A DNA stretch of 59,977 bases from Aestuariivita sp. (GTDB lineage: Bacteria; Pseudomonadota; Alphaproteobacteria; Rhodobacterales; Rhodobacteraceae), in the NCBI RefSeq assembly GCF_021404545.1, contig NZ_JAAWWD010000046.1:1-59977 (forward strand), written 5' to 3'. A program made the translations under genes and the position numbers. Below the pieces are notes generated by a model. It saw only the letters and a list, made by a program, of their open reading frames with translations. It searched no databases and had not been told where the DNA came from. The first letter of the stretch is position 1. Every line of letters begins with the position of its first letter. Below are positions 35,330-44,182 of the stretch, piece by piece.

Positions 35330-36019
35330 GAAGTAAGCGGCGAGCGCCGCAATCTCTTCGTCATTCAGCCGACCGGCCATCATCTGCATCACCGGATGGG
35401 GCCGTAACTTGCGTTTATAGGCATGCATGGCCACGACGAAATCCTCGACCGGCCAACGCGTGATCGACGGGATACCCTCGGCACCTCCATCGGGCAGGTG
35501 GCATGTCAGACATTCGCTTGAGAGATACTCGCCATATTCAGGGTCGCCCTGGATCGCCAGGATTGCGGGGTCCAGATCGTGATCGGTCGCGCGGGCGGTC
35601 GGTTCCGCTTCGGGCACGTCGGACGGATTGTCGGAAAAGTCGCGGAGATAGGCCAGAATGTCGGCGCGATCCCGAGGGTCTTTCAACCCGCGAAAGCTCA
35701 TCCGCGTCTTGGAGACCAGCGCGCGCGGATTTTCGATGTAGGCATCAAGCGTTTCAAAGGTCCAGGTCAAACCGTCATCGCCCGCCCGCTGCATGGATCT
35801 GGAATAGGGATATCCGTCATGCGCCGCCGCGCGGCGGCCGAAGATGCCATTGAGGTGGGGCCCGATGCGATCGCGCGCGCCCGCGCCGACCTCATGACAC
35901 CCTATACAGGTAGAAAACAGGTCCGCCCCCTTTTCAGCATCTCCGATCTCTTCTGCCCATGCCGCACCGGCCACACAGATCGCGGCCAGTGCAGCGGGGA
36001 GGATCGGCAATCGGGCCAT
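35315..36019 (-). CDS. soxE: SoxE, diheme c-type cytochrome
   Basis: A 234-residue periplasmic electron carrier. Signal peptide MARLPILPAALAAICVAGAAWA. Two heme c sites are visible: CIGCH near residue 38 and CLTCH in the second half, with Met in the first domain (KTRMSFRG) as a likely axial ligand. It partners SoxF as the cytochrome subunit of flavocytochrome c. Its ATG shares one base with the soxD stop, and its stop lies inside a terminator loop. Confidence 0.93.
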   Translation of the reverse strand: MARLPILPAALAAICVAGAAWAEEIGDAEKGADLFSTCIGCHEVGAGARDRIGPHLNGIFGRRAAAHDGYPYSRSMQRAGDDGLTWTFETLDAYIENPRALVSKTRMSFRGLKDPRDRADILAYLRDFSDNPSDVPEAEPTARATDHDLDPAILAIQGDPEYGEYLSSECLTCHLPDGGAEGIPSITRWPVEDFVVAMHAYKRKLRPHPVMQMMAGRLNDEEIAALAAYFRDLD

Positions 36020-37041
36020 TACTCCGCAAAGCTCGCCAGATAGGCGGTGATGGCATCAAGATCATCCTCGCTGCGCAGGCCCGCAAACGTCATCTTGGTG
36101 CCTTTCATGAAAGATTTGGGCCTGGCCAGGAAAGCGTGAAGGCTCTCCTCGTCCCAAACCAAGCCGTCTTCGGCCATCTCCATCAGCGCTTTGGAATATC
36201 TAAAGCCTTCTACGACGCCCGCGGGGCTGCCCAGGATTCCGGTCAGGATCGGGCCCGAGCGGTTCTTGGCCCCGTCGCCGATCTGGTGGCAGGCCTTGCA
36301 TTTGCGAAAGACCTTCTCGCCCTGTTCGATCAACGCGGGATCCAGCGCGACAACCTGCACCGCTTCGGCCACTGCCGGGGCGGGGGCCGCCGCTGCGACC
36401 GGGGCGCTGGCTTCGACCTCTTCCTGTGGGGTGACATCCAGCACCATGGCGCGCATGGTCACCTCTACGCTATCCTTGCAGTTTTCCATGCACGGCTCGC
36501 GCACCCACTGGGAGTACTCGGTCTCGATCCGGTCGTCGATGATGAACCCGTCCTGATTGGGCATCTCGAAGGCGGTGAAGGTCTCATCCGACAGCACGAA
36601 ATCCTCATCCACCAGATCGTTGGAATAGAGGATATAGGCCACAATGGCATAGACCTCGTCAGCGGTCAGCGATTGTGCATCGCCGAACGGCATCGACCTG
36701 TTGATGTAATCCCAGCTGGTCGACAGATACGGCCAGTAGCTGCCTACAGTCTTGAGCGGATCGTCGTCGGCCAGCGTGTCCCACCCCCCGGCCAGTTTGG
36801 GCCAGTTGTCCACGCCTTCGGCAAAATCGCCGTGGCAGACGGCGCATTTGTCGGCAAAGACCTCTTCGCCGGTCAGTACGTCGCCCGATCCCGGCGGCAG
36901 GCCGGTGCCGTCCGGGCTCACGTCCAGATCCCAGGCCGCAATTTCCTCGGGCAAGGCCACACGGCCGAGGCCGAACCCATCGGCGAATGCCGGTGAGCCG
37001 AGAAGGACAAGCGCGGTTGCGACCTTAAGATACTTCGACAT
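36019..37041 (-). CDS. soxD: SoxD, cytochrome c subunit of sulfane dehydrogenase SoxCD
   Basis: A 340-residue periplasmic cytochrome. Signal peptide MSKYLKVATALVLLGSPAFA. The first heme motif CAVCHGDF is in the N-terminal domain and a second CKACHQIG in the C-terminal class I cytochrome domain, with FMKGTKMTFAGL supplying Met. An Ala/Pro/Val-rich linker (about residues 200-225) joins them. The two-heme form matches Paracoccus-type SoxD. ATG at 37041 is inside the end of soxC (17-bp overlap); earlier in-frame starts lie inside soxC and are rejected. Confidence 0.95.
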   Translation of the reverse strand: MSKYLKVATALVLLGSPAFADGFGLGRVALPEEIAAWDLDVSPDGTGLPPGSGDVLTGEEVFADKCAVCHGDFAEGVDNWPKLAGGWDTLADDDPLKTVGSYWPYLSTSWDYINRSMPFGDAQSLTADEVYAIVAYILYSNDLVDEDFVLSDETFTAFEMPNQDGFIIDDRIETEYSQWVREPCMENCKDSVEVTMRAMVLDVTPQEEVEASAPVAAAAPAPAVAEAVQVVALDPALIEQGEKVFRKCKACHQIGDGAKNRSGPILTGILGSPAGVVEGFRYSKALMEMAEDGLVWDEESLHAFLARPKSFMKGTKMTFAGLRSEDDLDAITAYLASFAE

Positions 37042-38299
37042 TTTCCGCCTCCCCGTTCGGGCGCACCCACCATGTCTGGATGCAGTTGTTGTGATAGATG
37101 GAGTTGAGGCCACGCACCTCACGCAGCTGCGCCTTGGTGGGCTGGACATACCCTGTCTCATCAATGGCACGGGATTGCAGAAGCATCTCCTGGCCGTCCC
37201 ATTCGGTATCGAGGTAGAACCGTGTAAGCGCCATCTTCTCGCCGGGCTTGGCCAGCCGCGCGGTCTCCCAGCTCTTGCCCCCATCCTTGGACACATCGAC
37301 CCGCGTGATCGCCCCGTGACCTGACCACGCCAACCCAGAGATGACCAAAGGGCCGGTCCCGTGGGTGATTGGCGCCTGCGGGCTGGGCGAGGTAATCACC
37401 GATTTCGCATCCATCTCCCAGGTCCATTTCCGGCTGATGCCATCAGCCAGCGTATCTGTGTATTTCGAGGTTTCTTCGCGGCTCTCCACGGGACCGTCCA
37501 TTATCTCGACCCGGCGCAGCCACTTGATCCACATGTTGCCTTCCCAGCCCGGAACAACCAGGCGAACGGGATAGCCATGTTCCTTGCGCAGCGCCTCGCC
37601 ATTGGCCTTGAACGCGACCAGAACGTCATCGAGCGCCTTTTCCATAGGGATGGAGCGCCCGTTGGAGGAGGCATCGGCGCCCTCCACATAGACCCATTTG
37701 TCAGCAAGATCGCCTGCCGCCCCAAGGCCCGCCTCTTCAAGGATCATGCGCAGCGGTACGCCGGTATATTCCATATTGTGGATCATGCCATGGGTGAACT
37801 GCGCCCCGTTGAGCTGCGCCCCCGCCCATTCCATGCCCGTATTGGCGGCGCATTCGCAGAAATAGACGTGGTTTTGGCGCGGGAATCGTTCCAGATCGGC
37901 ATAGGAGAAGACCAATGGCCGGTCCACCAGCCCGTTGATCATCAGACGATAATCTTCCTTGCGCAATTCAATCGCGCCGGAATGGTGCCGCTCGAACGCG
38001 CAGCCTTGCGGGGTGATCGTGCCATCCAGCGCGTGGATCGGCGTGAAATTGATCGAACTGATGGTGTCAGCGGTCAGCCATTCGACATTGCGGCGGATCA
38101 CGTCGGCTTCATGTTCGATGGGCAGCCCATACGGTGTTGCATCCACACCGTCGCCCAGACCGCTGGCCCAGGGCTGAACCTCGGTGATCAACGGATCGGG
38201 TGTGGCGGCCGCGGCCTGGCCCGCCGCCAGCCCCGCACCGGTCATGGCGGCCCCTTTGAGGAACGCGCGCCGTGAGGGGGAAGTCTTGTCGTCTGTCAT
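37025..38299 (-). CDS. soxC: SoxC, molybdenum sulfane dehydrogenase subunit
   Basis: A 424-residue periplasmic molybdoprotein that removes six electrons from the sulfane sulfur bound to SoxY. Twin-arginine signal SRRAFLKGAAMTGAGLAAG. The sulfite-oxidase fold is seen in LMINGLVDRPLVFSYADL, the molybdenum-ligand Cys in CECAANTGMEW, and a C-terminal Mo-co dimerisation domain. Its presence means thiosulfate can be oxidised fully to sulfate without sulfur globules. Confidence 0.96.
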   Translation of the reverse strand: MTDDKTSPSRRAFLKGAAMTGAGLAAGQAAAATPDPLITEVQPWASGLGDGVDATPYGLPIEHEADVIRRNVEWLTADTISSINFTPIHALDGTITPQGCAFERHHSGAIELRKEDYRLMINGLVDRPLVFSYADLERFPRQNHVYFCECAANTGMEWAGAQLNGAQFTHGMIHNMEYTGVPLRMILEEAGLGAAGDLADKWVYVEGADASSNGRSIPMEKALDDVLVAFKANGEALRKEHGYPVRLVVPGWEGNMWIKWLRRVEIMDGPVESREETSKYTDTLADGISRKWTWEMDAKSVITSPSPQAPITHGTGPLVISGLAWSGHGAITRVDVSKDGGKSWETARLAKPGEKMALTRFYLDTEWDGQEMLLQSRAIDETGYVQPTKAQLREVRGLNSIYHNNCIQTWWVRPNGEAENVEVS

Positions 38300-38325
38300 G
38301 CCTTTGCCTTTCTGTCAGGGGCCGA

Positions 38326-40023
38326 TCAGGCGCCCACGACTGTCACGCTGTCGTTCTGCGGCACGGAGACCGTGCCTTGCTTGCGAATGTGGTTTTCCAC
38401 CACGTCCCAGATCTGTGGCCCTTCGGTGCCTTCATTGACCGAGGCCCAGCCTGCGATCTGATACGTTTTGGCCGGGTCGATGCTCTCGCCGGATCTGAGA
38501 AGCGTCATATCGGTGATGCGACTGCCCTGGGGCTGGGTGATGTCGATGCGGTATCCCAGCCCTCCGGTGCGCACCATGTCGCCGCCCTGCTGGTAATAGG
38601 GATCGGGATTGAAGAGATTGTCGGCCACGTCCTCCAGCACGACATGCAGGAACTCCCCTGTCATCTCGGTGCGATAGGCCTGCCCATAGGTCATCGAGGT
38701 GACGTTCCAGATGTCCTCACGGGTGATGTCCTGCCCAGGCAGAATGGATGGCCCCCAACGCACACCGGGGCTGAGCGCGATGTCCGCCTCCCGCTCGGAT
38801 ATCAGCGCGTCGCAGATCAGATCGTCCCAGGTTCCGTTAAAATTGCCGCGCCGGTACAGCAGGCTGTCGGTCTTGCCGATCACCTCGCCCAGCGCCTCTT
38901 CAAACGGGGCGCGGACGCCGTCGATCACCGCGCTGACCTCTGGGTCGGGCGCGATCACATCCGACAGGATCGGGATCAGCTTGTGGCGAAAGCCCATCAT
39001 CCGGCCGTTGCGCACATCCAGATCCACACGCGACACGAATTTACCATTCGAGCCGGATGCCACGATGATCGTCTCGCCCACCAACACCGGCTCGGGCAGG
39101 GCATCGTGGGTGTGACCCGACAGGATCACGTCAATGCCGCTGACGATGCTCGCCATTTTCTTGTCCACATCAAAGCCATTGTGGCTGAGCACGACAACCA
39201 GGTCCGCGCCTTGTCCGCGCACCTTGTCCACGATTTCCTGCATATGCTCGTCGCGAATGCCAAAGGCGTATTCGGGGAACATCCAGCCAGGGTTGGCGAT
39301 CGGCATATAGGGGAACGCCTGACCGATAACGGCAATCTTGGCGCTGCCCCGTTCAAAGAACTTGTAGGGCGGGAACAGCTCGGCCGGTTCGTCCCATTCC
39401 GCGTCAAAGATGTTCTGGCCCAGCGCGGCAAAGGGCAACCCTTCGACAATCTCGTTCACACGCTCGGAGCCCAGCGTGAATTCCCAATGGAACGTCATCG
39501 CGTCGGGCTTGAGGGCGTTCATGACATCGACCATGTCCTGCCCCTGGGTCTGGTAGCAGGTGTAGCTGCCATGCCAGGTATCCCCGCCATCCAGCAGCAA
39601 GGCATCAGGCCTTTCAGAGCGGATCTGATTGATCACGGTGGCCACACGGTCAAGACCACCGACCCGTCCATAGCCGCGCGCCAGGGCCTCGAAATCCCCC
39701 GAAGACAGGGCGTAATGGGCATAAGACCCGTCTTCGATGCCATACATCCTGCGAAATTCCGCGCCTGTGATATGGGGCACCGCGCCTTTGTTGGGGCCCA
39801 CACCGATGTTGATCGACGGTTCGCGAAAATAGATCGGTTTGAGCTGGGCGTGAATGTCGGTGATATGGATCAGCGAGACATTCCCGAAAGCCTCGAACTG
39901 CAAGAGCTGGTCTTGCGTCACGGCCTGCTGCGCCGCAAGCCGACCCCATTTCCCAAAACCCGAGGCTCCCAAAATCGCGCTGGCCGCCATGCTGGTCTGG
40001 AGAAAATCGCGCCGCGATATCAT
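38326..40023 (-). CDS. soxB: SoxB, thiosulfohydrolase
   Basis: A 565-residue periplasmic dimanganese enzyme that hydrolyses the sulfone from SoxY-bound thiosulfate, releasing sulfate. Twin-arginine signal MISRRDFLQTSMAASA. Metal-ligand motifs of the 5'-nucleotidase-like fold: HITDIHAQ (Asp56, His58), DGGDTWHGS, SHNGFD and SGHTHD. Of three clustered starts, ATG at 40023 is chosen because AGGAAG lies six bases before it; ATG at 40029 would leave only about three. The length equals known SoxB. Confidence 0.96.
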   Translation of the reverse strand: MISRRDFLQTSMAASAILGASGFGKWGRLAAQQAVTQDQLLQFEAFGNVSLIHITDIHAQLKPIYFREPSINIGVGPNKGAVPHITGAEFRRMYGIEDGSYAHYALSSGDFEALARGYGRVGGLDRVATVINQIRSERPDALLLDGGDTWHGSYTCYQTQGQDMVDVMNALKPDAMTFHWEFTLGSERVNEIVEGLPFAALGQNIFDAEWDEPAELFPPYKFFERGSAKIAVIGQAFPYMPIANPGWMFPEYAFGIRDEHMQEIVDKVRGQGADLVVVLSHNGFDVDKKMASIVSGIDVILSGHTHDALPEPVLVGETIIVASGSNGKFVSRVDLDVRNGRMMGFRHKLIPILSDVIAPDPEVSAVIDGVRAPFEEALGEVIGKTDSLLYRRGNFNGTWDDLICDALISEREADIALSPGVRWGPSILPGQDITREDIWNVTSMTYGQAYRTEMTGEFLHVVLEDVADNLFNPDPYYQQGGDMVRTGGLGYRIDITQPQGSRITDMTLLRSGESIDPAKTYQIAGWASVNEGTEGPQIWDVVENHIRKQGTVSVPQNDSVTVVGA

Positions 40024-40046
40024 ATGCATCTTCCTGAATGTGTTGC

Positions 40047-40080
40047 GAAAAGAAAACCCCGCACGGGTCACGTGCGGGGT
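40047..40080 (-). terminator. Intrinsic terminator between soxA and soxB
   Basis: A perfect 10-bp stem, ACCCCGCACG/CGTGCGGGGT (40071-40080 with 40056-40065), and a 5-nt loop are followed in the minus direction by TTTTCTTTT. It lies 9 bp after the soxA stop and 24 bp before the soxB start, inside the operon. Confidence 0.82.
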
Positions 40081-40088
40081 CCTTTGGT

Positions 40089-40934
40089 TCAGTTTCGGAC
40101 AGAGGGGCCTTCGACAGCCAGCCCGTTGCCGCGCGACGCGACATAGAGCTCAAGCGCGACGAATTCCGGGCTGCCGGGCGAGAAGGTCTCGGCCCGCGTA
40201 TCGCGCACGCAGCCCTTGAACCGCGCATGTACCGCGTTCAGCTTGGTGTTCTTGAGCCGGTAAGTCGGGAAGCCGTTGATGTGGCCCTGGCTGAGATGAT
40301 CTGCCCGTATCATGTTGCCGTAATTCGCCTCGTGACAGGACGAGCACGCCATCTCCAACTGGCCGGTCCGGGTATAGTAAAGCTCCTTCCCCGCCTCCCA
40401 GGTGGATTGCGCAGGCCCGTCAATCGCGACATTCACCGGCATCCCGCGTGAGACAGAAGCGATAAGTGCCGTCATGTTGACCATATCGCCGCCGGTGTAT
40501 TTCCACTTATCGGCGCCCATCTGGTTCTCGCGGCAGTCGTTGATCTGCATCTCAAGGGTGCGGACCTCTCCTGCGGCCTCATTCCATTTGGGATAGACCG
40601 GACGGACACCCGCCATGTCCTCGGACGCTCCATGACAACTGGCGCAGGACTTGCCTTCGGATCCTTCGGCCGTGTTCCAGACCTCTTCGGCCTGTTCGAC
40701 AAAGATCATGCCGGGATTGTCGAAATCATCGGCCTGCATCGCCCTGGTTTCGGTGCCGCGAAAGTGCCAGCCCGAGATAATCTCGCCCAACACATCGGCC
40801 ACATGTTCAGGGGCCTCCGTGCGGGTTACCAAGGTGATCTCTTCATTCAGTATCAGCGTGTCATCCACCGGATCCGCCATCACAGGCGTGGCGGCGATGG
40901 CACTTGCCAGCAGGGCGCCAGTCAGCTTTCTCAT
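40089..40934 (-). CDS. soxA: SoxA, diheme cytochrome subunit of SoxXA
   Basis: A 281-residue periplasmic protein which, with SoxX, couples thiosulfate oxidatively to the SoxY cysteine. Signal peptide MRKLTGALLASAIAATPVMA. Two heme sites, CASCH (near residue 97) and CSSCH, are present, so it is the diheme type, and FKGCVRD holds the Cys that ligates heme as a persulfide. ATG at 40934 follows GGGAGG; an earlier start is rejected. Confidence 0.96.
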   Translation of the reverse strand: MRKLTGALLASAIAATPVMADPVDDTLILNEEITLVTRTEAPEHVADVLGEIISGWHFRGTETRAMQADDFDNPGMIFVEQAEEVWNTAEGSEGKSCASCHGASEDMAGVRPVYPKWNEAAGEVRTLEMQINDCRENQMGADKWKYTGGDMVNMTALIASVSRGMPVNVAIDGPAQSTWEAGKELYYTRTGQLEMACSSCHEANYGNMIRADHLSQGHINGFPTYRLKNTKLNAVHARFKGCVRDTRAETFSPGSPEFVALELYVASRGNGLAVEGPSVRN

Positions 40935-40959
40935 AGATGTCCCTCCCAAGACCGGCAGA

Positions 40960-41289
40960 TTATTCTACCGCGATTTTCTTTGCGGTTTCGTAGATCGAGC
41001 CGTCATCGTCATACCAGGTGAATGTGAACTCACCGGCTTCGGGCACCAGCGCCTCGAACTCCAGATAGGGGTTGGTGGAAATCGCAGGCTCCATCGTCAC
41101 GTCAATAACGTTCTCGCCGTTGAAATCGCAGGTAAAGCGATTGATGATCGACCGGGGGATGACATTGCCCTCGTCATCCTTGCGCTGACCGGACTCCATC
41201 TTGTGACTGATCAACGTCTTGATCGTGATCGTGTCTCCAGCCGCAGCGGTCTTGGGCACTTTAACGCGGGGTTTTACACCTTTTGCCAT
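40960..41289 (-). CDS. soxZ: SoxZ, sulfur carrier complex subunit
   Basis: A 109-residue immunoglobulin-like protein without a signal peptide; it is carried to the periplasm with SoxY by the Tat system. Typical segments are RVKVPKTAAAGDTITIKTLISHKMESG, FTCDFNGE and EAGEFTFTWYDDDG. It pairs with SoxY, encoded 15 bp upstream. Confidence 0.96.
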   Translation of the reverse strand: MAKGVKPRVKVPKTAAAGDTITIKTLISHKMESGQRKDDEGNVIPRSIINRFTCDFNGENVIDVTMEPAISTNPYLEFEALVPEAGEFTFTWYDDDGSIYETAKKIAVE

Positions 41290-41304
41290 AGTCGTCTCTC
41301 CTGA

Positions 41305-41721
41305 TTAGCCGCCGCAGCCGCCGATTGTGACCTTGACCGTCGATGCGGTCTGAACGAACGAGCCGTCTTCGAGCTTGGCGATTGCGACCACGTCCTGGGT
41401 TCCAGCAAGGCGGATCCGGGTGGAGGCGGCGCGCGAAGCGGCCAGTTTGCCGAACTTGAACGTCGCGACATTGGGTGTCGGGTTGCCCATGGCCAGCACC
41501 ATGATTTCGACTGCCGTGTCCGAGGACACCTCAATCGGAACGGTGTTGCCGTTCTCGGCGATCTCGGGCGCGATCAGTCTGATGTCGCCCGTGCCAACCT
41601 CTGCACCGCCGGTGAAGGCGGCGATCAGGTCGCCTGCGGCTGCGTTGCCGCGCACAGGAAGGCTCGCGGCCAGAATGGCGGCGGCGCCCATCACAATTGC
41701 ATTGCGTCGTGTCAGTTCCAT
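41305..41721 (-). CDS. soxY: SoxY, sulfur-carrier protein
   Basis: A 138-residue protein with twin-arginine signal MELTRRNAIVMGAAAILAA. The C-terminal GGCGG places the substrate-binding Cys at residue 136 on the swinging arm that visits SoxXA, SoxB and SoxCD. ATG at 41721 begins the signal; the frame is open far upstream but without coding features. First of the soxYZ pair. Confidence 0.96.
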   Translation of the reverse strand: MELTRRNAIVMGAAAILAASLPVRGNAAAGDLIAAFTGGAEVGTGDIRLIAPEIAENGNTVPIEVSSDTAVEIMVLAMGNPTPNVATFKFGKLAASRAASTRIRLAGTQDVVAIAKLEDGSFVQTASTVKVTIGGCGG

Positions 41722-41750
41722 ACGTGAACCTCCGTTAATCCGGTCAGGGG

Positions 41751-42227
41751 TTAGTATTCTGTCAGCGTGACCAGATAGGCCACCACATCTTCGATTTGCT
41801 GCGCGCTCAGAAGCGGGCCGAACGTCTCGTCGGCGGCCTTGCCGGTATAGGCGTTGCCGGGTCGGATAAAGCCTTCGGTTTTGTAAAAGGACGGCATCAT
41901 GCTGTCCTCGAACATGATTTTGGCGTTGGCGACGATGCCGCGCAGCTCCGCCTCGCTCCACCGCTCGCCCGCGCCATCCAGCATCGGGCCGATATTGCCG
42001 TGAAACGGCACATCGGCCAGATCGGTCACCTCGTGGCAAGCCACGCAGTTGCCCAGGCTTTTGTCACTGACGATGTCACGTCCCTTGACCGGGTCACCGG
42101 GCATGCCGGTCAGCGAGGTCTCGATACTGCCATCGACAAAGGTAACAGCGGTCGGCGCGATCTCTTCAGCCCCGAGGCTGATCGTCGATGCGGTGAGGGC
42201 AAAAATAGCGAGAAATGTGCGTTCCAT
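41751..42227 (-). CDS. soxX: SoxX, monoheme cytochrome subunit of SoxXA
   Basis: A 158-residue periplasmic cytochrome c. Signal peptide MERTFLAIFALTASTISLGA. Heme motif CVACHEV; the axial Met is in SMMPSFYK; the C-terminal helix is IEDVVAYLVTL. ATG at 42227 is preceded by GGGAGGAC. It is the head of the soxXYZABCDEF unit and has its own leader with the putative SoxR operator 63 bp upstream. Confidence 0.95.
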   Translation of the reverse strand: MERTFLAIFALTASTISLGAEEIAPTAVTFVDGSIETSLTGMPGDPVKGRDIVSDKSLGNCVACHEVTDLADVPFHGNIGPMLDGAGERWSEAELRGIVANAKIMFEDSMMPSFYKTEGFIRPGNAYTGKAADETFGPLLSAQQIEDVVAYLVTLTEY

Positions 42228-42290
42228 GTGTCCTCCCAACACATTCAATGTTCGGCATACTTTAGGACACAGAAATGTTATCGAGCAAGG

Positions 42291-42314
42291 ACAAATTCGA
42301 ATAAATGAATTTGT
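42291..42314 (-). promoter_or_regulatory. Putative SoxR operator in the soxW-soxX gap
   Basis: A perfect inverted repeat ACAAATTC-N8-GAATTTGT lies just after soxW and ahead of soxX. SoxR of related thiosulfate oxidisers is reported to bind the soxS-soxV and soxW-soxX gaps, so the position agrees. A possible promoter (TTGCTC, 18 bp, TAAAGT) follows it toward soxX. Confidence 0.68.
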
Positions 42315-42321
42315 GTCGCAC

Positions 42322-42894
42322 CTAATCTGTGGACCCATCCGCGCGCTCCTGGATGCGGCGGGCATGGTAACGCTGAAAATCTTCATCCGAATCAAGTGCA
42401 TAGCGTTTTTCATTGACCCAAGTGAACATATCCAGCGTGGTGCCCGCGCCGAACGCCCCGGGCATCAGCGCCACGGCTGCGGTCTGCACAGTGGCACCCT
42501 CCGCGACCTCTTCGGGCAGGAACAGAATCGAAGGCGTAAACAGCAGACCCCATTTGCGTGCCGCCTGCTTCTCGCTCAGGGTCTCACCATCGAAGTCGGT
42601 GATCTCGGTATCGCCATGCAGGTTGATCTGCACGACAAAGAAGTTGTCGCGGATATAGCTGGCGATATCGGCGCGCGGGAACACCTCCTCGTGCATCTTC
42701 GTGCAGTAGATGCAGCCGCGCTGCTCGATCATCAGGACCAGCCGCTTGCCCTCGGCATTGGCTTCGGCCAGATCCTCGGACAAATCCTTGAACGTGTCGC
42801 GCATCCAGTCGGTCTTGTGCAGCCCGTCATCGCCCAGCTCGGCCCCGAAGGCAGGCATGGCGATCAAGGACAGCAGGATCAAAAGGCGTTTCAT
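42322..42894 (-). CDS. soxW: SoxW, periplasmic thioredoxin
   Basis: A 190-residue thioredoxin-fold protein with signal peptide MKRLLILLSLIAMPAFG and redox motif GCIYC (near residue 60), cis-Pro in LFTPSILFL. It receives electrons from SoxV and keeps periplasmic Sox thiols reduced. It starts 12 bp after soxV and is followed by the operator region before soxX. Confidence 0.93.
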   Translation of the reverse strand: MKRLLILLSLIAMPAFGAELGDDGLHKTDWMRDTFKDLSEDLAEANAEGKRLVLMIEQRGCIYCTKMHEEVFPRADIASYIRDNFFVVQINLHGDTEITDFDGETLSEKQAARKWGLLFTPSILFLPEEVAEGATVQTAAVALMPGAFGAGTTLDMFTWVNEKRYALDSDEDFQRYHARRIQERADGSTD

Positions 42895-42906
42895 CTGGCG
42901 ATCTCC

Positions 42907-43644
42907 CTAGATGTTCTGAAATGCAGGAAAAGTCTCGAGCATCCATTGCGCGATGTGGTTGACGCTGTCGGTGGCGATCAGCCCCGCAAACAGGATCAAG
43001 AGCAGACCCATGGCTTTTTCGACCTTGGGCAGGTGGCGGCGAAACCGGGCCGCGAATCTCAGGAACGGGCCGATGAAAAGCGATGCCACGACAAAGGGCG
43101 CCGTCATCGCGACGCCAAAGACCAATAGCAGCACCAGACCGCGCAGGGCGGTGGCCTCGGTGCTGGCGGTAAACACCACTGCGGTCAGCACACCACCCAC
43201 ACAAGGCGTCCACCCCGCCGCAAAGGCAAGGCCCACGACATATGCACCCAAAACGGACATGTTCTGCGTGTCACCCGCTTCCATCTGGAACGCCCGGTTC
43301 AGAAAGCCGATGCGGATGATCCCCAGAAAATGCAGCCCCATCACAAAGACGACAATTGCGGCAAACAGGCGAAACTCGGTCTGCGCGCCCCGGAAACTCT
43401 GGCTCAGCCCAAAGGCCGCCGCGCCCAGCAGGACAAAGACCGTTATGATGCCCAGCGAAAACAGGACCGAGGCCAGAAACGCCCGCCTGCGTACCCCCGG
43501 CGCAAGCGTACCATCGGCGCTGATCTCGGACATCGAGGCACCGGCCATGTAACTGAGGTAGAACGGCACGATCGGCAGCACACACGGCGAGAAAAAGACG
43601 ATCAAACCGCCCAAAAAAGCGCCAAACAAGGTGACATCGAACAT
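42907..43644 (-). CDS. soxV: SoxV, CcdA-type thiol transporter
   Basis: A 245-residue inner-membrane protein with six predicted transmembrane helices. The two conserved Cys of the CcdA/DsbD core are in FFSPCVLPIVP (near residue 21) and GWTPCVGG. It passes reductant from cytoplasmic thioredoxin to SoxW, and perhaps SoxS, to reactivate SoxYZ. Divergent from soxS. Confidence 0.95.
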   Translation of the reverse strand: MFDVTLFGAFLGGLIVFFSPCVLPIVPFYLSYMAGASMSEISADGTLAPGVRRRAFLASVLFSLGIITVFVLLGAAAFGLSQSFRGAQTEFRLFAAIVVFVMGLHFLGIIRIGFLNRAFQMEAGDTQNMSVLGAYVVGLAFAAGWTPCVGGVLTAVVFTASTEATALRGLVLLLVFGVAMTAPFVVASLFIGPFLRFAARFRRHLPKVEKAMGLLLILFAGLIATDSVNHIAQWMLETFPAFQNI

Positions 43645-43673
43645 GCTGGATCGTCCCGGCGCTTGTGCAGATT

Positions 43674-43695
43674 ACATATTCAAGTTATTATATGT
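43674..43695. promoter_or_regulatory. Putative SoxR operator in the soxS-soxV gap
   Basis: ACATAT-N10-ATATGT forms an inverted repeat in the 78-bp divergent gap and matches 15 of 24 positions of the soxW-soxX repeat. It overlaps direct repeats TATTCAAGTTAT and TGTTTAAGTGAT. The sequence is weaker than the other two sites, but the position is where SoxR is known to bind in relatives. Confidence 0.55.
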
Positions 43696-43722
43696 TTAAG
43701 TGATCCGTCAATTGGGATACCC

Positions 43723-44082
43723 ATGAAACATCTCTTTGCCGCCCTTCTGATCGGGGTTTTCCCTGTGGCCGCAATGCCCCTCGAACTTGTGATGGTCGAG
43801 CAGGATGGATGCCACTGGTGCGCAAAATGGGACGAGGAACTTGCCCATATTTATCCCAAGACCGAGGACGGCAAACGTGCGCCTCTGCGGCGGGTCGATC
43901 TGCGTGCCTTGCCTGACGACATCGCCTTTGCCTCGCGCCCGGTTTTTACACCGACCTTCGTTCTGATCGACCAGGGTGCCGAACTGGGCCGTATCGAAGG
44001 CTATGCAGGCGACGAATTTTTCTGGTTTTTGCTTGGCAAGTTATTAAATGAACACTCAGCCGCCAGGGAGTCTGATACTTAG
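43723..44082 (+). CDS. soxS: SoxS, periplasmic thioredoxin
   Basis: A 119-residue protein with signal peptide MKHLFAALLIGVFPVAA and redox motif GCHWC (near residue 31), with cis-Pro in VFTPTFVL. In Paracoccus SoxS reactivates inactive SoxYZ. ATG at 43723 is chosen; the frame is open far upstream on the strand opposite soxV, which is not coding. First gene of the soxS-soxR-transporter unit. Confidence 0.93.
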   Translation: MKHLFAALLIGVFPVAAMPLELVMVEQDGCHWCAKWDEELAHIYPKTEDGKRAPLRRVDLRALPDDIAFASRPVFTPTFVLIDQGAELGRIEGYAGDEFFWFLLGKLLNEHSAARESDT

Positions 44083-44182
44083 GCGCAGATTCGACCATCG
44101 GGCTGCGCCGTACCTAGCACAAATTGCCAAATACCGACCCAGAGGTTAAGAGGGCCCGAAATTGCTAGATAGCCGACCTGAA

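Noticed and set aside
38272-40146. Long open frame (624 codons) antisense to soxB
   Set aside because: SoxB on the other strand is unmistakable with all metal motifs. The antisense frame is a high-GC codon shadow rich in His, Arg and Gly.
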